Positions 62,193 to 64,000 of a DNA stretch of 64,000 bases are shown piece by piece. Within the stretch, counting starts at the first letter, position 1. Each line of letters starts with the position of its first letter. Made by a program: the position numbers and the translations under genes. The notes below the pieces were generated by a model, which did no database searches, was not told the origin of the DNA, and worked only from the letters and a program-made list of their open reading frames with translations. This DNA comes from Algoriphagus yeomjeoni (lineage in GTDB: Bacteria > Bacteroidota > Bacteroidia > Cytophagales > Cyclobacteriaceae): positions 1-64,000 of the forward strand of contig NZ_QLLK01000004.1 in assembly GCF_003259505.1 (NCBI RefSeq), written 5' to 3'.

Positions 62193-63302
62193 TTAATCGT
62201 GTATTGGGCCTTTCTTATTTCGCAGAAAGGTACCTTGTTTTTTTGCCAAAACTGCTTTCACTTCTGCCAAAATGGATAAAGCGATCTCCTCTGAACCCTC
62301 AGCGCCGATATCCAAACCCATAGGAGAGTAGATAGCATTCTGATTTACAGTTAATCCATTTTTTTCCAAACGCTCGATCAACTTTTCAGATTTCTTTTTA
62401 GGGCCCAAAATCCCGATGTACGAAAGTCCCAAAGGAAAAAGGTCTTTTAGCACCTGAGCTTCATATTCGAAATTGTGTGTCATTAAAAGTGCAGCTGTAT
62501 TAGTATCTATTTCCAACTGCTGAACGACTTCATCTCCCGAGCCAGTAATAATTCCGACGGCAGTTGGAAACCGTTCTGGAGTTGCCAGATTTTTTCTTCC
62601 ATCAATGACAAAAACCTCAAGTCCCAGAATAGCCGCCATTTTGCATACCGGAATTGTATCATTTCCAGCTCCGAAAAGCAAAATTCGGATAGCGGACTTG
62701 ATTGATTCCATGAATACTTGAACGTCATCCAATTCCTCATATTTCTTGATAATATGATGGGAAAAGTCATTTGCGCTAATTTCATTTTGAATCTGTGACC
62801 AAAGTGCAGGATCTAAGCTTTTTTCATTTCCAAAAGTCTGAGTTCCTTTCATTAGTACCTTGGTTCCAACTTGTTCTTGTTTGGAGTATTTCACTGAAAA
62901 TACAGTGATCAATCTGCTAGTAACCCGCTCTTGAATAGCGATTTTCAGTAATTCAATTGGATTTATAGAATCTTGATAATCAATAGGTTCTATCAACACA
63001 TGTATAATTCCATTGCAGCCTAAACCTACTCCAAACTTTTGATCATCTTCATCAGTGGTGTCATAAGTTACAAGCATGGATTTTTGCTGGAAAATCACGG
63101 TCTGAGCTTTGCGAAGCGCATCTCCCTCGAGACATCCACCGGAGATCGCTCCAGTCAATTCCCCGTCTTCTGACACCAGCATTCTTGCCCCAGGACGACG
63201 ATAAGCCGAACCGTCTACCTGCACTACTGTCGCGAGCGCGACCTTCTTACCTTCTGCTAGGAAGATTCCATACGCTTTGATGATGGACTGGATTTCTTTC
63301 AT
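62193..63302 (-). CDS. XdhC-family molybdenum cofactor insertion protein
   Basis: XdhC proteins bind molybdopterin, stabilise its sulfurated form and pass it to hydroxylases. The 369-residue protein has RPGARMLVSEDGELTGAISGGCLEGDAL at about 35-62, with the conserved Cys of the GGCLEG segment, in the N-terminal XdhC domain. A C-terminal Rossmann domain shows ILLFGAGNDTIPVC and GLSYIGILGPKKKSEKL. It is probably read with the MocA-like gene and serves the nearby IorA/IorB enzyme. Confidence 0.9.
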   Translation of the reverse strand: MKEIQSIIKAYGIFLAEGKKVALATVVQVDGSAYRRPGARMLVSEDGELTGAISGGCLEGDALRKAQTVIFQQKSMLVTYDTTDEDDQKFGVGLGCNGIIHVLIEPIDYQDSINPIELLKIAIQERVTSRLITVFSVKYSKQEQVGTKVLMKGTQTFGNEKSLDPALWSQIQNEISANDFSHHIIKKYEELDDVQVFMESIKSAIRILLFGAGNDTIPVCKMAAILGLEVFVIDGRKNLATPERFPTAVGIITGSGDEVVQQLEIDTNTAALLMTHNFEYEAQVLKDLFPLGLSYIGILGPKKKSEKLIERLEKNGLTVNQNAIYSPMGLDIGAEGSEEIALSILAEVKAVLAKKQGTFLRNKKGPIHD

Positions 63303-63409
63303 TGAATAAGTATTTTCCTAAATAGTAGAAGTTCTTTATCAATTTCAAGAAGATTCATTTCGACGGTAAGGATTTTAGTAAAAATATAGGTCATGATATA
63401 ACTTGCAGT

Positions 63410-63886
63410 ATGAAAATCCCAAGTCTAGCCCAACTTAAAAAAGAACTTAGCTACTTAAATGAAAAGGAATTAATTGAACTGGTAGCTGATCTTAGCAAGT
63501 TTAGCCGTGATAATAAATCCTACCTTTTTTTTAAACTCAATGAGAAAGACAACCCACAACTCTATGTAGAAATGGTGCAGGAGGAACTAGAGCTTGATTT
63601 CCAAACGGCAAGGGGTGACCATTCATACTACGCGAAAAAAGCTGCTCAAAAACTTCGGAGGAAGATGAACAAGCTACTTAAGCTGAGTAAAGTCAAAACT
63701 GATCAAATCGAAGTTCTTCTGTTTTTCTGTGAAAAACTAAAGGAATACGGTTTTCTCAGACATAGAAATCAAGTGCTTGATAATATCTATCAAATGCAGT
63801 TGGCAAAAGCGGTTAAACTTATTTCACGCTTACATGACGATTTACAGTTTGACTACGAGGGTAGAGTAGAGGAGTTGACTAGTTGA
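63410..63886 (+). CDS. DUF6155 protein
   Basis: The 158-residue protein matches DUF6155, a cytoplasmic family common in Bacteroidota and without known function. It begins KIPSLAQLKKELSYLNEKELIELVADL and is mostly helical and charged, with a Lys/Arg-rich center (YYAKKAAQKLRRKMNKLLKL) and no signal peptide. It stands divergent from XdhC and converges with a gene entering from the right edge, with only 4 bases between their stop codons. Confidence 0.75.
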   Translation: MKIPSLAQLKKELSYLNEKELIELVADLSKFSRDNKSYLFFKLNEKDNPQLYVEMVQEELELDFQTARGDHSYYAKKAAQKLRRKMNKLLKLSKVKTDQIEVLLFFCEKLKEYGFLRHRNQVLDNIYQMQLAKAVKLISRLHDDLQFDYEGRVEELTS

Positions 63887-63890
63887 TGTT

Positions 63891-64000
63891 CTAGCTAGGA
63901 TGTCGACTGTTTAAAGTCATCTGAGGACCGCTAATCATAATTTGCTTCGCTAAGTTTTTTGCAAACACTGGATTCAATCTGAAAAACCATAAATTCAGGA
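63891..64000 (-). CDS. C-terminal end of an unrecognised gene (start outside window)
   Basis: A minus-strand frame runs from the window edge without interruption to a TAG at 63891-63893, giving 35 residues with a segment NPVFAKNLAKQIMISGPQM. It is not enough to name a family. The 4-base spacing to the DUF6155 gene and the coding-like composition support it as the tail of a real gene. Confidence 0.4.
   Translation of the reverse strand, partial: LNLWFFRLNPVFAKNLAKQIMISGPQMTLNSRHPS

Overview
This is a 64 kb chromosomal window from a member of the Bacteroidota, most likely order Cytophagales, family Cyclobacteriaceae (Algoriphagus/Echinicola-like). The assignment rests on gene content: GldC, TonB receptors with CarboxypepD_reg domains, a DUF4374 lipoprotein, DUF3098, DUF6155, an arginine operon of the N-succinyl type, and promoter boxes of the TAnnTTTG type with few Shine-Dalgarno sites. 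The DNA is AT-rich throughout. No rRNA, tRNA, CRISPR or prophage was seen.

Layout. 1-341: right end of an insertion sequence with a transposase tail. 372-3236: a TonB receptor. 3558-9627 (minus): gldC, two CoA-transferase subunits, and the cell-envelope/translation set ribF-truB-uppP-DUF3098-ftsX, then pdeM. 9708-15116: a DUF2147 protein, methionine genes metX-metY, and a carbonic anhydrase-SulP pair. 15227-23662 (minus): an eight-gene arginine operon, argX-like GNAT, argG, argC, argD, argF', argB, argE, argH, preceded by a roughly 400-base leader with palindromes and a candidate leader peptide. 24067-30372: a class V aminotransferase-like protein, a tiny zinc-ribbon membrane protein with a TTG start, a FrnE-like oxidoreductase, and a TonB receptor/DUF4374 pair resembling XusA-XusB of xenosiderophore uptake. 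30488-39803: secreted beta-propeller proteins, an MpaB-type oxygenase, DUF2752-TM2, a 342-base MITE with perfect target duplication, a dihaem cytochrome c, an esterase, ElaA-like acetyltransferase, a GH29 fucosidase and a bacterial Vms1/VLRF1-like protein. 39852-43562: HEAT-repeat protein, an unrecognised protein preceded by a large inverted repeat, and HrpB helicase. 43895-53317: FAD oxidoreductase-glycosyltransferase pair, a large propeller-amidohydrolase, a CrtA-like protein, and an overlapping trio BKACE-NeuD-glycosyltransferase. 53592-64000: DUF2911 protein, Gfo/Idh/MocA oxidoreductase, MBL hydrolase, and a molybdenum hydroxylase neighbourhood (IorA/IorB, cysteine desulfurase, MocA-like, XdhC), a DUF6155 protein and the tail of a gene leaving the window.

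How they work together. The arginine genes form a complete route from glutamate to arginine apart from carbamoyl phosphate supply. metY-metX give O-acetylhomoserine and then homocysteine. The IorA/IorB-MocA-XdhC set, with a cysteine desulfurase between, fits synthesis and sulfuration of a molybdopterin-cytosine-dinucleotide enzyme. The most notable non-standard signals are the MITE and its parent-like IS end, a repeated roughly 120-base intergenic element placed directly before two start codons, the arginine leader, the dyad at 40379-40429, the VLRF1-like gene, and the BKACE-NeuD-glycosyltransferase trio.
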